Source of the DNA: Bolinopsis microptera
Taxonomy: Eukaryota > Ctenophora > Tentaculata > Lobata > Bolinopsidae
DNA: 39,500 nt
NCBI RefSeq assembly: GCF_026151205.1
Contig: NC_087081.1
Coordinates: 1,423,386 to 1,462,885 of the forward strand
Reading direction: 5' to 3'
Shown here: positions 21,070 to 32,743 of the stretch, in pieces
Layout of the letters: each line of letters starts with the position of its first letter
How positions within the stretch are numbered: the stretch's first letter is position 1
Position numbers and translations under genes: made by a program
Notes under the pieces: generated by a model
What the model saw: the letters and a program-made list of their open reading frames with translations, nothing else
Database searches by the model: none
Told to the model about the DNA's origin: nothing

Positions 21070-22625
21070 CCAGAGTTGGCTGCAGAACCTGGCTATAATT
21101 GTTACTATAGTAATTGTTACTCCCATGTTACTATGATAGCAGATCGTGCCCGTAAAGTTGCCTATTGGGTTCTGAGCGCTTTTAGATCAAGAAACAAGAT
21201 CACTGTGCTGACCCTCTACAAGTCATTAGTCAGAAGCCATCTCGACTCTCGAGTACTGTTGTCCCCTCTGGAATTCAACTATGCAAGCTGATATCGCTGA
21301 GCTAGAGGGAGTACAACGTACATTTACCTCAAAAATACATGGTGTGCAACATCTGAACTATTGGCAGAGACTGAAGGCCTTAAATTGATGTCACTTCAAC
21401 GGAGGAGAGAACGTTACACAGCTAAAATCCGCTCCAGCAGCCACGACCTGATGATAGAACGAGGGCGTTACACGAAGGAGGCCGGAGTATGGCCAAGAGC
21501 ATGCAGATTCTGCTGCGATAGGGATCACGTTCTCGGCTTCGAATACCTTCCCTTCTTTGAAGGCACGATTATTGAAGACGAGGAACACTGCCTTACTGAG
21601 TGCCCCATGTACCACTCAGTACGATCTTCTCTCTCAGATGACCTCAAAGGGCTTTTACTTCTCAGGAACTACAAAGACATGATGAATTCAGCCCACATAG
21701 AAGAACTGGGCAAGTTTCTCAGCAGCTGTCATCGCATCAGAAATCCGAAAAAGACACCAACATCGTCTTCCACTTGATCTAACACATCCGGTAATGATTC
21801 CGAGTCACTGTCTTAAGGACATTCTAACTACCCCAGTGTCCCTTAAATGAGTGTTCGAACTGTTTTCATTCGGAGTTTCAGTTGCATAATTTACGCCCGT
21901 CTTTGAGTTTGTGTGTAATCTTTCTTGATAGTGTATTTTTGACTTTTGGAGTAACTTTGTGAATTTTATGAACCTCTCCTGCATAATTTATTACCTTATC
22001 GGTGCATTATCCACTTTTATCCGGTTAAATTATTATATTTGATCTTGTTTCTTTCTCGTACAGATTGTAGTGAAGTTAATTTTTTTACGTGTTTTGGGTC
22101 TTATTTATGATTTTTTTTATAATTATCTTATTTATTTCATTGATGTATTGTCACGACGGGTCCGTTAGTGTTCCCTCTGACTATTTAAGTTTAATTCCAG
22201 TTTAATTCCACTATCATTCATATGTGGAAGATCCTACACAAGAAGTGTCCTAATGATTCCGTTTACAAATACACTCCGATATGGCCAGAAAGCAGTAGTC
22301 ACTAGCTTGTCAACGTCCAGTTGCCAAAGGAATCAAACGATCTTTGACAGCTCATTTGCAGTGATGGGGCCTCGATTGTGGAACATCATTCCCGCAAACC
22401 TGAACCTTATCGAGGACCCCCTGGCCCCTACGCTTCAAGTCATTGTTGACAGAGTTTGTTACATCTATTACGGACGAACCTCCTGTTGCTGGATATTGTT
22501 GCCAGAACGGGAATTCGTTATTGAACTGGAGCGCAGAAAATACAGCAACTTCGCTGCACAGGTGGTCTGCCGTTCAGATGACCCGATAGAGGATCTATGA
22601 AGCAACCCCAAGTAAGTAAGTAATT
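21070..22625 (+). pseudogene. Decayed CR1/Jockey-like LINE, C-terminal part, interrupted
   Basis: The 5' piece (about 21070-21415) reads in shifting frames. It has SRNKITVLTLYKSLVRSHLD, then YCCPLWNSTMQADIAELEGV with TFTSKIHGVQHLNYWQRLKA, then KLMSLQRRRERYT. This is the classic end of a LINE reverse transcriptase. The 3' piece (about 22209-22618) continues it with IIHMWKILHKKCPNDS, RYGQKAVVTSLSTSSCQRNQ and FAVMGPRLWNIIPANLN. It ends near a short AAGTAAGTAAGTAA tail typical of such elements. At least three frameshifts make it dead. The missing middle is replaced by another element (21416-22208). Confidence 0.8.
21416..22208 (+). mobile_element. Foreign retroelement fragment inserted in the LINE
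   Basis: Right after RRRERYT the frame continues as KIRSSSHDLMIERGRYTKEA. A Cys/His cluster follows (CRFCC and EDEEHCLTECPMYHSVR), and the frame stops at 21777. A C-terminal zinc motif with EDEEHC-x3-CPxY is typical of a different family of non-LTR elements, not of the host LINE at this point. The remaining 430 bases are AT-rich and end in a short repeat (TTTAATTCCAG TTTAATTCCA). The host LINE resumes at 22209. This is therefore a nested insertion of about 790 bp. Confidence 0.6.
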
Positions 22626-22645
22626 ATTATAGACAGGTTCTGTTT

Positions 22646-22726
22646 ACACGTGATGCCTATATTTGGTAATATTGAGTAAACCTATTATATGTGTACTCAA
22701 TATTACCAAATATGGGCATCACGTGT
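22646..22726. repeat. 33-bp inverted repeat with 15-base loop
   Basis: The arms 22646-22678 and 22694-22726 are complementary except for one position that would pair as G-U in RNA. It begins ACACGTGATGCC and ends GGGCATCACGTGT. It lies just past the LINE tail. It could be a miniature foldback element or a pre-miRNA-like hairpin. Confidence 0.85.
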
Positions 22727-22739
22727 AATACTATACGGG

Positions 22740-24854
22740 GCGTACCCGTACTGCGTACAATACAGACTGGTTTATGATTTTATGTTGTCGCAAATATAGT
22801 TAAGTGGGCAGAATGTTAAGTGGTTTGTGAAATGCGCGTTTATCAGGGATTGTGCCGTGAGTACGTGCAATTGAAGCTAGTAACAACCGACAGAAAGTAA
22901 AATAGCACAATACTGTAAACTGGCAGTACAATGGTGTTGGTTTTCTTTATTGACATAAAGTGCAGCCTTGATAAACACGTATAACTACCTGCATACACAA
23001 TACAAATACTCAAGGCGCGGTGCAGCGTCTCCCTTATTTTTCTGTTATGAGACTTCTTGTGCAAATAAATCCTTGTGTTTGAACGAGGAGCAGCGAAATT
23101 ATGATTTGACAATGAACATTTTGTGCCTCCTTTTAATACACAAATAATAGTAATAAATCAGGATCATCTGTCATACACCGACGACTTTTTATGAGCTTAA
23201 TTTTTAGTGGTGGTAGTCAGTAAAAGCAAAACAGCGACAACTTAAATTGAATATTCTAAAATCACACCAAAAATTAAAAACAAAGTTGAGCTGTCAATAA
23301 AGTATAAACACTAGTTTTATAGCAAGGGAGTTGGCTTCTAAGTAAATTCCTGGAAGTGGTTATAGGTACTTTATAATTATAATGACTTGATTGACCACTA
23401 CCCAGACAATTATGCTCTGATCGATAAACTGTCGTCTTTTTATTTCCTGTTTCGCAGAAAGTTGTGATCACTGTTCTAATACGAATAAATTCGTTTGTTT
23501 TCGTGGAAAAATCTAAACTAGCGGTGCTGTATCCGGAAACAAATCTTTCAAACAAACCTTTCAGTAGTGATGGTAAGTTGTAGTTTAGTAGTTTTAGGGC
23601 ATGATTGAAGATTGGAAAACTATAAACTTTTAAGTGGCTCTATTACGACCATGGGACTACTATAAACAACTTGTGGCCCAATTTCGACTTTTCTTAGACA
23701 GGGTAGATTGGGAAAACAACTATAAACCTAATCAGTCTACCTAGTAAAGTTTGAAACTACAACTATACCCATAAATCGTCACTAAAAATATAGCGATCAC
23801 TTGAAAATCAAACAAGTTTTCAAACGCAGCTTTAGATTACTTGCTGCCTATCGACGCCAAATTTATCTTGTTCGTCCAATTAGGCTGATTGGGTGCCTAT
23901 AGTTTACTGTTTGGGAACTGGGTCCAATAGGATGAAGTCGTGGGTCACCCGACCCTGGTTCATATAAAGGTGATACTTAGCAAATTAGGGGAGTAGTGAG
24001 TACTGAGTACAGCTTAATGAGACTCCAAGAAATTAACAACAGCTTTCAATCTTGCTTTATTATAAAGTGGCCATCCGCCATAAACGATTTATTATAGCAT
24101 GCAGTTTTTACAGAGCGAGATTAATGTAAGATTAACGAAACGATATCTTTAAAGAAATCTGTTCGATTATGGATACATATTTTGTATGGTCTTCAATCTA
24201 AATGATCGAGAAATGTTTACTGGGGCTTTTATCCCTTTACCTAAATGTTACTGATGTTAATGTATTAATTCTGGTCATTAACACCTTATCAAATGAAGAA
24301 GACGCCCGATACTTGCATTGAAATTTCGGAATTAAGCTATTTTTGGGCCTTACTGTTTCTCCTCGTGATCAATACATGAACCTGAGAGCTTGAGAACTTA
24401 GTCACTTAGGATCAATGTGTTCAAACCTTATAGTCATATCAGAAAGCCGTAACTATATGGTTATAATGTTAGTTTGGCTGCAATTCTAGTTCCATCACTG
24501 AACAAAGGATGCTGCCAGTATAGACGTGGCGTGTTATCACTGATAGCATCATATTTTATTTTACTACTATAATACAAAAGAAGGTTATGTGCCGCTATAT
24601 ACTGCTTGGTAGGGGAACCATATTTATTCTGAAATGTGGCAATGATTTTGGGTTTTGATTGGTTATAATACTGGAAACTGATTGGTCACGGTTCAACTTC
24701 ACCTCCTCATTACTATCCAGATCTACTGAAGAGTGCAACAACAAAGCGTGAGCGTGCTTGATGTCTTGACTAAGACATTACCAGTTCAGCTTACGAGTAT
24801 GGTGGTTAAAGACAATAATGCGAATATGAAAACAGGAAGATATTTTTAAAATAC
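22740..24854. other. Intergenic or long intron, no supported gene
   Basis: I looked on the minus strand for PPxY-encoding exons that would complete the transmembrane exon at 24855-24951 and found none. Short frames at 22843-23112 and 23274-23555 carry no recognisable motif. The region may simply be intron if that exon splices to 16687. Confidence 0.4.
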
Positions 24855-27829
24855 CCATATCCAGGAGCACTCTCCTCAAAGCAGGAGGTTATTATGATGA
24901 TGATGAGGAGCAGGAACATCATCGCGAACAGAAACCATAACCACCAGTCACCTGCAAGGGTTATGCAACAGTTGTTGAAATATCCAATCGCAAAATTTTG
25001 ATGAACAACAAAGAAAAAAAAAGGAGTTCGGAGCGGTGTGCAAAATATCTAAATGTTTCACTAAAGTTTTGTAACACAGTTACACAAAAGAGATCATAAC
25101 AAAGAAACTGTCCTGGTGTACTGACCGGTAGCGTTGTAGGAGGCCTCCAGGTCAGTTTGAGCGTCACAGCACGTGACTGAATCTCCTTCAGTACAGCAGT
25201 TCTGCAGGTACACACCGTACAGGCAGGGTCATTTAACAAATCATTGCAGTCATTCAAACTTTAAAGGATGTTTGAGGGGAGGAATATGAGTGGCAAAACT
25301 CATATTTCTGACTAAGAGACACATAAATTAAATTACGAAGGAAAGTAGAAGAAAGCATTTATATTACTATATTAATAGTAATTGATTTATGTTGTAGAAC
25401 TGACCTTGTCAATGTCGCAGCATGTAGCAGATATGGTGTTAGAGCAACACGTCTCAGTAGAGCTACAGTACTCGGTGAACTTCTTCAGCATGAAGTAGAA
25501 GTTGGGCCCGCAACATGTTCCACCGGTGTTCACTACACACCCCAACCCTTCACAGCACTGCAGGGAACATTTTAAACTACTACACACCCCAACCCTTCAC
25601 AGCACTGTAGGGAACATTTTAAACTACTACACACCCCAACCCTTCACAGCACTGTAGGGAACATTTTAAACTACTACACACCCCAACCCTTCACAGCACT
25701 GTAGGGAACATTTTAAACTACTACACACCCCAACCCTTCACAGCACTGTAGGGAACATTTTAAACTACTACACACCCCAACCCTTCACAGCACTGTAGGG
25801 AACATTTTAAACTACTACACACCCCAACCCTTCACAGCACTGTAGGGAACATTTTAAACTACTACACACCCCAACCCTTCACAGCACTGTAGGGAACATT
25901 TTAAACTACTACACACCCCAACCCTTCACAGCACTGTAGGGAACATTTTAAACTACTACACACCCCAACCCTTCACAGCACTGTAGGGAACATTTTAAAC
26001 TACTACACACCCCAACCCTTCACAGCACTGTAGGGAACATTTTAAACTACTACACACCCCAACCCTTCACAGCACTGTAGGGAACATTTTAAACTACTAC
26101 ACACCCCAACCCTTCACAGCACTGTAGGGAACATTTTAAACTACTACACACCCCAACCCTTCACAGCACTGTAGGGAACATTTTAAACTACTACACACCC
26201 CAACCCTTCACAGCACTGTAGGGAACATTTTAAACTACTACACACCCCAACCCTTCACAGCACTGTAGGGAACATTTTAAACTACTACACACCCCAACCC
26301 TTCACAGCACTGTAGGGAACATTTTAAACTACTACACACCCCAACCCTTCACAGCACTGTAGGGAACATTTTAAACTACTACACACCCCAACCCTTCACA
26401 GCACTGTAGGGAACATTTTAAACTACTACACACCCCAACCCTTCACAGCACTGTAGGGAACATTTTAAACTACTACACACCCCAACCCTTCACAGCACTG
26501 TAGGGAACATTTTAAACTACTACACACCCCAACCCTTCACAGCACTGTAGGGAACATTTTAAACTACTACACACCCCAACCCTTCACAGCACTGTAGGGA
26601 ACATTTTAAACTACTACACACCCCAACCCTTCACAGCACTGTAGGGAACATTTTAAACTACTACACACCCCAACCCTTCACAGCACTGTAGGGAACATTT
26701 TAAACTACTACACACCCCAACCCTTCACAGCACTGTAGGGAACATTTTAAACTACTACACACCCCAACCCTTCACAGCACTGTAGGGAACATTTTAAACT
26801 ACTACACACCCCAACCCTTCACAGCACTGTAGGGAACATTTTAAACTACTACACACCCCAACCCTTCACAGCACTGTAGGGAACATTTTAAACTACTACA
26901 CACCCCAACCCTTCACAGCACTGTAGGGAACATTTTAAACTACTACACACCCCAACCCTTCACAGCACTGTAGGGAACATTTTAAACTACTACACACCCC
27001 AACCCTTCACAGCACTGTAGGGAACATTTTAAACTACTACACACCCCAACCCTTCACAGCACTGTAGGGAACATTTTAAACTACTACACACCCCCAACCC
27101 TTCACAGCACTGTAGGGAACATTTTAAACTACTACACACCCCAACCCTTCACAGCACTGTAGGGAACATTTTAAACTACTACACACCCCAACCCTTCACA
27201 GCACTGTAGGGAACATTTTAAACTACTACACACCCCAACCCTTCACAGCACTGTAGGGAACATTTTAAACTACTACACACCCCCAACCCTTCACAGCACT
27301 GTAGGGAACATTTTAAACTACTACACACCCCCAACCCTTCACAGCACTGTAGGGAACATTTTAAACTACTACACACCCCAACCCTTCACAGCACTGTAGG
27401 GAACATTTTAAACTACTACACACCCCAACCCTTCACAGCACTGTAGGGAACATTTTAAACTACCTACACACCCCAACCCTTCACAGCACTGTAGGGAACA
27501 TTTTAAACTTTTTCCTCAGATTTATGGTTATGGGTATGATCAAACGGAAAAGTTTCATGAGAGAATATTACTACATGTTCTACTTTCTACAAATTCAACC
27601 CCTTCAGGGCTGCCACAAATAGCGGCCAGAACGAGGAACGAGGATGCTGCAGTTTTTGAAATTACATTCTGTCATTCAAATTTCCGGATAATAAATATTC
27701 TGCAGAACAAAGAGAACAGCCCCTTCGAAATAAAAATATTAAATACTAAAGTACTAATACCTCCTCTGTAGCATGATCACAGATTTGCTGTCGACCATTT
27801 ACGGTATAGCATCCGCCATCATTGCTCAT
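24855..27829 (-). CDS. Cys-rich ectodomain and second TM exon (partial gene or alternative 5' exons)
   Basis: Four phase-consistent exons are seen: about 27829-27761 (5' edge uncertain), 25557-25405, 25201-25126 and 24951-24855. They encode DGGCYTVNGRQQICDHATEE, then CCEGLGCVVNTGGTCC, EYCSSTETCCSNTISATCC and NCCTEGDSVTCCDAQ, then NATGDWWLWFLFAMMFLLLIIIIITSCFEES. This is a Cys-pair-rich extracellular module directly followed by a membrane helix. The WBP1/VOPP1 and Shisa groups have a similar layout. The helix exon is a paralogue of the one at 19084-19307 (both DWWLW... then FE[D/E]). It also ends in phase 2, so it could splice to 16687 and gain the PPxY tail. No signal peptide exon was found upstream. 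Confidence 0.65.
25561..27508. repeat. 47-bp array of about 42 copies derived from a 3' splice site
   Basis: On the sense (minus) strand each unit reads TTTAAAATGTTCCCTACAG followed by TGCTGTGAAGGGTTGGGG and TGTGTAGTAG. That is the 3' splice site and the first 25 bases of exon 25557-25405. The genuine site differs by CTGCAG versus CTACAG. Copies are almost identical; three have an extra C (near 27085, 27280, 27325) and one has an extra C near 27462. The array fills most of the intron between 27761 and 25557. Read as extended exon, each copy would hit a stop 11 codons in (GTA GTA GTT TAA). Confidence 0.97.
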
Positions 27830-29460
27830 CAAAAACTGTCTGATAGACTTGGACCCTTTGCTTCTGCGATAGATGTTTTCATTGCGCAATAGATAATTAA
27901 TTAGTCTAAAGATCCGAGGTAAATGAACTGAAACCATCACAGTATCATATTCAGGAAAGGAACACCAGTACTATACAATTACAACAAGATAGTCGAATAA
28001 AACTTACATAAAATTACACTGCTTCTTTCTAAATTTCGAAATGAAGCAGTTTTATCTGAAATTCATCCATCAACTTGAAAGTTTCAAAGTATAAAATTGT
28101 ACAGCAATATAGCTTCTTAGCTTTAATAGCAAAATGTACATCATGAGTTGGATATACAAACTTAGAAAATCACGCGACGTATTTGTAAACCAAGTATCAC
28201 AAGTAAAATTACATAAATCCTTCTCTCACTGTCTCCCTTTCCTTGTCTCTGTTTCCCTGTCCCAGCTCCATCTCTAAAAATGTCGTGTCACTAAATAATG
28301 CTGTCACTGTAACATAGTATAGCGGACTCACTGCATTATGTGGTATTATACGGTGCGATCGCTAACTAACTAGGCCTAGGTCACTAGTGGTAACTAGCGG
28401 TCACTAGCGGTCACTAACTAGTGCGGTTATCTCCCTCTACATTATTCCTAGATCAGTAGATCTCAGCCCTGAGCCCTGGAAAAAGCGATTATTCATACGG
28501 TTCAATTAGCCAATAATGTTTATCTGGAACTGTTTGATTATGGTATTCTCCTGGATACAGTGCAGAAAACTCTAACTCGATAATAGACTGCTGCAGTCAA
28601 GGAGGTGGTCCGCAGGTTGCATGATGGCCGTGAAGATGCCCACTTCCCAAATTCATACAACGTATGACAACTCAAAGTTTGCACGTGCGAAAGGCCGTGA
28701 GAATTTTGCTCATTCGTGACTTCGAATAAATTTTGCTTTCCCACGACATTTTGATGGCATTATGTACTTATATATGAATTTAATGCCCATGTATGTATTA
28801 TACCCCTTTATTGTTTTCAGGCATTAAGACTCACCGAAATTAGTAGTTCAGCAGGCATATTTTAAGTTCAGAACATTTTTTTCAATGTCAAAGATGACAG
28901 GAATAAGAAATAGTTATGTGGAGGTTTTTAAGAAATTTGCACAAAATACGCGCCAGCATGTTATACGAAATTTGAACTTGAATGAGTAAAATTTCCATAT
29001 TCAGTCAGTTATCGACATACATGCCTACCTAAACACAAGGAAATTTTTTCAAAGGTAAAGTTACGAAATCGTTGAAATTACCTCTTTAATTAATGAAGTT
29101 ATGAGTTTACATTCCGGATTTGTAAATTATCCTGACATGATAATCAAAAAGAGATGATATTTGAGCAAAACCCATAATCATGGGTAGAGTGGACCGCAAC
29201 AGTGTCTCTCTCTCTCTCTCCCAAACAAAAAGAAATGATATTAATTTGAATAACCGTCCGGAAATGCAAATTGATACCGGGAATGAAATCGGTCGCTCGC
29301 TTTTCTCATTACTTAGAAAGTTCATCATTACTTAGAACTTTAGAATTCAAACTCATTTTAACGGCTCAGTTAGTAAAGATCCCAACATCCTCAGAGAGAT
29401 TTAAATTTCAAAAGTTTCCGAGCATTTATAAAGAATCTCGATGTTGTAGTTTAAAATTTG
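27830..29460. other. Upstream of the Cys-rich exons, no supported gene
   Basis: No convincing signal-peptide exon was found on the minus strand. A short tandem patch (CGGTCACTAG, 2-3 copies) lies near 28385-28425. A CT dinucleotide run lies at about 29202-29221. The remainder is AT-rich. Confidence 0.35.
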
Positions 29461-30542
29461 TGTACATTGCAGATATAATAGTGATTCACGTACTCTAGTT
29501 CGACAACTAAAGTTTGACAGAGTCGAACTTTAGTTGTCGAACTAGGATACGTGTCGACTGTCGAACTATAGTATTAGTACGTGTCAAATTAGAGTACGTG
29601 TCGACTGTCGAACTACCTTATCGGACTTTAGTTGAACAGACATTAATTGAACGCTGAAGGTACTATTATAGCGTTCATCTTAATGTCCGTTCAATTAAAG
29701 TCCGTCCGTTTAAACTTTAAGGTCCGTCCAAGTTAAAGTCTGTTGTCATTTTTCCAAAATTATTCCACTGCGAACTCATGTTTAGGATATGACAACTTTT
29801 TAATTTCAGTCAATCGTAATTTCTATCATCGGATTCGGACTAAACTATATCATCATGGATCAATGAAAAACGAGTTATTATACAATTTAAATATTCTAAA
29901 TATCACATTATGGCATAATCACTTTCTTAATCTTTGGCTTCATTGTTCACTTCTTCGGAGTTATTATTTATCTCCACATCTTGTAAGAGTTTACACTGAA
30001 ATGCAGGACCGAGGTGGTCAAATAAAAAAATTGTTTTCAAAAAGCAGGTATTACTGATATTATGATTCTTTAAGCATGGAATATTTAATGCACGATAACC
30101 CATTTGAGGAAGATAAGATTAAGATGACATGTGATATGATCATCAAATCTGGTCATATTACGTACCTATCAGTTGTTTTTACACAACTTTCATAATCATA
30201 GACACTACAGATATTTTGATATTTTTTACTGCTTAACAATTGCATTTCTTGCTCGTTGTATGAAAAATTAATTTATAAATTATCTGCTAACATTTTTTTT
30301 TAAAGATGAACAAATTTTGATTTTTGATGGTTTTGAATGCCTTCGAGCGTTCATTTTAATGTCCGTTCATAATTATGTCCGTTCATTTACTGTCCGGTCA
30401 AATAAGGTCCGATAAGGTATAGTTATAGTATTAGTACGACAGTACGTGTCGAACTAGCCACTAGGGTACGTGTCGACTGTCGAACTATATTATTATTATT
30501 AGTACGTGTCAAACTAGAGTATACGTGAATCAGCAATGTACA
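29461..30542. mobile_element. Non-autonomous TIR element, about 1.08 kb
   Basis: The left end starts TGTACATTGC and soon has GATTCACGTACTCTAGTT. The right end has ACTAGAGTATACGTGAATC and finishes GCAATGTACA, the inverted counterpart. Inside each end are repeated subterminal motifs (TACGTGTCGACTGTCGAACTA twice on the left and once or more on the right; GTCCGTTCA clusters). A 19-bp hairpin lies at 29496-29544. The internal frame 29743-30057 has no transposase features. No clear target duplication was seen. It fits a MITE-like DNA transposon. Confidence 0.75.
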
Positions 30543-30926
30543 AAAAATATAAACCTGGAGGCCCGGCCCTACGTGATCCTAAATTACAACATTGCTTTTA
30601 GCTAACATGACGTCGGCTCAGTTATCCACGTTCCCTCTCTAATCTCAAAAGTGTGAACTGGTGGAGCGTGCCGAGTACTTAATGTTATTACGACGCGTGC
30701 TGAAGATTAATATTCCTGGTGTTTAAAACTTTGTAAATTTTTGTACGTGACTATTGCTTGCCTGAAAGCCTGAAGGGCCGGCTAAAGCAGAGAGCTGATG
30801 TGTTACCATTGCCTGGTGAGTGGCACGCTGGTGCTACACTGTAATTCTTTGTAGAGTGCTGACAATTTCTCGTGATTTATATTCAATTATATTGCTATAC
30901 AACTTTGTAACCCTTTTTATAATTTT

Positions 30927-32351
30927 TGGCTGGTCTTGAAAGTGTATGCTCGACCTATACTGTACTACTGTAGATATTGGGAATATTTGTAAGTTTATGA
31001 CTTTGTGAATAGATTTTATTTTCCCGACGAGAACCAAGAAATTTATCACTTAGAATTAAAATACTCTTTAAAATAATATGTTAAGTGGTTCTTTTTGTCA
31101 GACCTTGATTTGGCTGGTCTTAAAAGTGTATGCGCGACCTATATAACTGTAGTACATTACCTTTTCAATATTTAGGCCAATGAGTCAATAAACCTGCACA
31201 TAGGCCAATACGCGATCTAAAGCTCATCAAGATATTACCAGCCATAAAATTATAAACTATAAAGATTATAATCCCATATCATGATAGTGGTTCACGTTGC
31301 TGATTTGGTGGTGTGGTAATCGTGCAGCCTACAAGCCTGCAATTCCAATGAGGTGCACTCATTTGACAAGCCTATATAAGCCTACAACATGTGGTGCTCA
31401 TTTGACAAGCCTATATAAGAGTATAACATGTGGTGCTCATTTGACAAGCCTATATAAGAGTATAACATGTGGTGCTCATTTGACAGCCAACAACCACACT
31501 CACATTGTTCTTCGCGTCATTTGATCGAGAGGAGAGCTGACTCATGGGGGTGATTGGGTCTGATTTGTTTGTTACGTCATGCAGCCCCAACACAAGCTTC
31601 ACTAATGAGATAATGATTAGATATAATGGGCTCACCCCCTTTTAGGCGTTAAAGTGGAACCAACTTTATAGCTTTGGTTCACATCACGTGCTTGACTCGT
31701 GCTTGTGGAAGCAGTAAAGTTTCTGGATATTCCCCTGCTTCTACAGTTGCTCATGTTTGTTCTAAAAATGGCTCCAGAGAAATCTGCATTATCTATTCAC
31801 ACCTCAGATTGACGTTTTACGACTGTTAACTTTATTTTCCCTTGATTCACTCTGAAAAGGAATTCGCCAAGTTTCATTCGCAGTTGCTGACCACGGCCCA
31901 TAGATAACTTTTAAACATTGATATTGAGCAGAAGGTTCACAGTTACTTCTCGCTAAATCCCGTTCGGCACGTGCCACAGCCGGATCTAAAGGTTTCCAAG
32001 TGACAGCTCATCGCGCGATCCCAGCTTCCACCCTGTCTTGGTGTCCTATTCCAGCTGTTTCAAGCCCGAAATTAGCGGAGATTCTTTGGAGTTCAGATCT
32101 AGGTCAGCTGCTCAGGTTGTGTGTCGTGTAAGGGTAAGAGAGGAAAAGCATGCCTCCCAACAATTAGGTCTTTTGTTTTCGAATGCACTGAAAATAGGTA
32201 TGTTCGATATTGGGAGTATTTGTAAGTTTATGACTCTATGAATAGATTTTATTTTCCCGACGAGAACCAAGAAACTTATCACTTAGAGTTAAAACACTCT
32301 TTAAAATAATATGTTAAGTGGTTCCTTTTTTGTCAGACCTTGTTTTGGCTG
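30927..32351. repeat. Dispersed direct repeats of a mobile or satellite unit
   Basis: A block of about 145 bp at 30973-31116 (GATATTGGGAATATTTGTAA onward) recurs at 32206-32351 with about 10 differences. A 33-bp piece at 30927-30959 recurs at 31111-31143. Between the large repeats lie the 39-bp tandem repeat and unassigned sequence. The arrangement could be degraded LTRs or an element with duplicated ends. No coding region links them. Confidence 0.7.
31362..31484. repeat. 39-bp tandem repeat, three copies plus a part
   Basis: The unit starts TTTGACAAGCCTATATAAG. Starts are at 31362, 31401 and 31440, with a truncated fourth at 31479. Each unit carries CTATATAAG, a TATA-box-like string. The function is unknown. 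Confidence 0.9.
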
Positions 32352-32461
32352 CAATAAATAACGTGTGAGCTGTGAAATCTACAGTAAAATAATCGCAAGG
32401 TTAATTTCATAAAACCTGACCATTTGTTTAATCGTGTAATTTAATGTTTTCCCGATTAACT

Positions 32462-32743
32462 GTTAATTAATTAGTGACACTAATTAAATGTTAATTAATT
32501 AGTGACACTAATCATAATTCAGGAAGTCCCCTCTATTCCCAAATCTATCACGTGCCTTGAAACCCTCAAAGAACACTCTATAATAATTGTAGTCACTTCC
32601 GGAAAACAATAACACGAGAATTAAAATATTTCTATATTTTATGTGAACTAAATGTGGATAAATTTCTTCCTCCCTACAGTGTCTACATAACAAACCCACC
32701 CTGATCGCGTCTCCCTACAGTGTCTACATAACAAACCCACCCT
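32462..32743. repeat. Two short duplications
   Basis: A 23-bp palindromic sequence (TTAATTAGTG A CACTAATTAA type) occurs at 32462-32484 and 32490-32512. A 33-bp sequence (CTCCCTACAGTGTCTACATA...) occurs at 32670-32702 and 32711-32743. No gene is associated with either. Confidence 0.85.
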
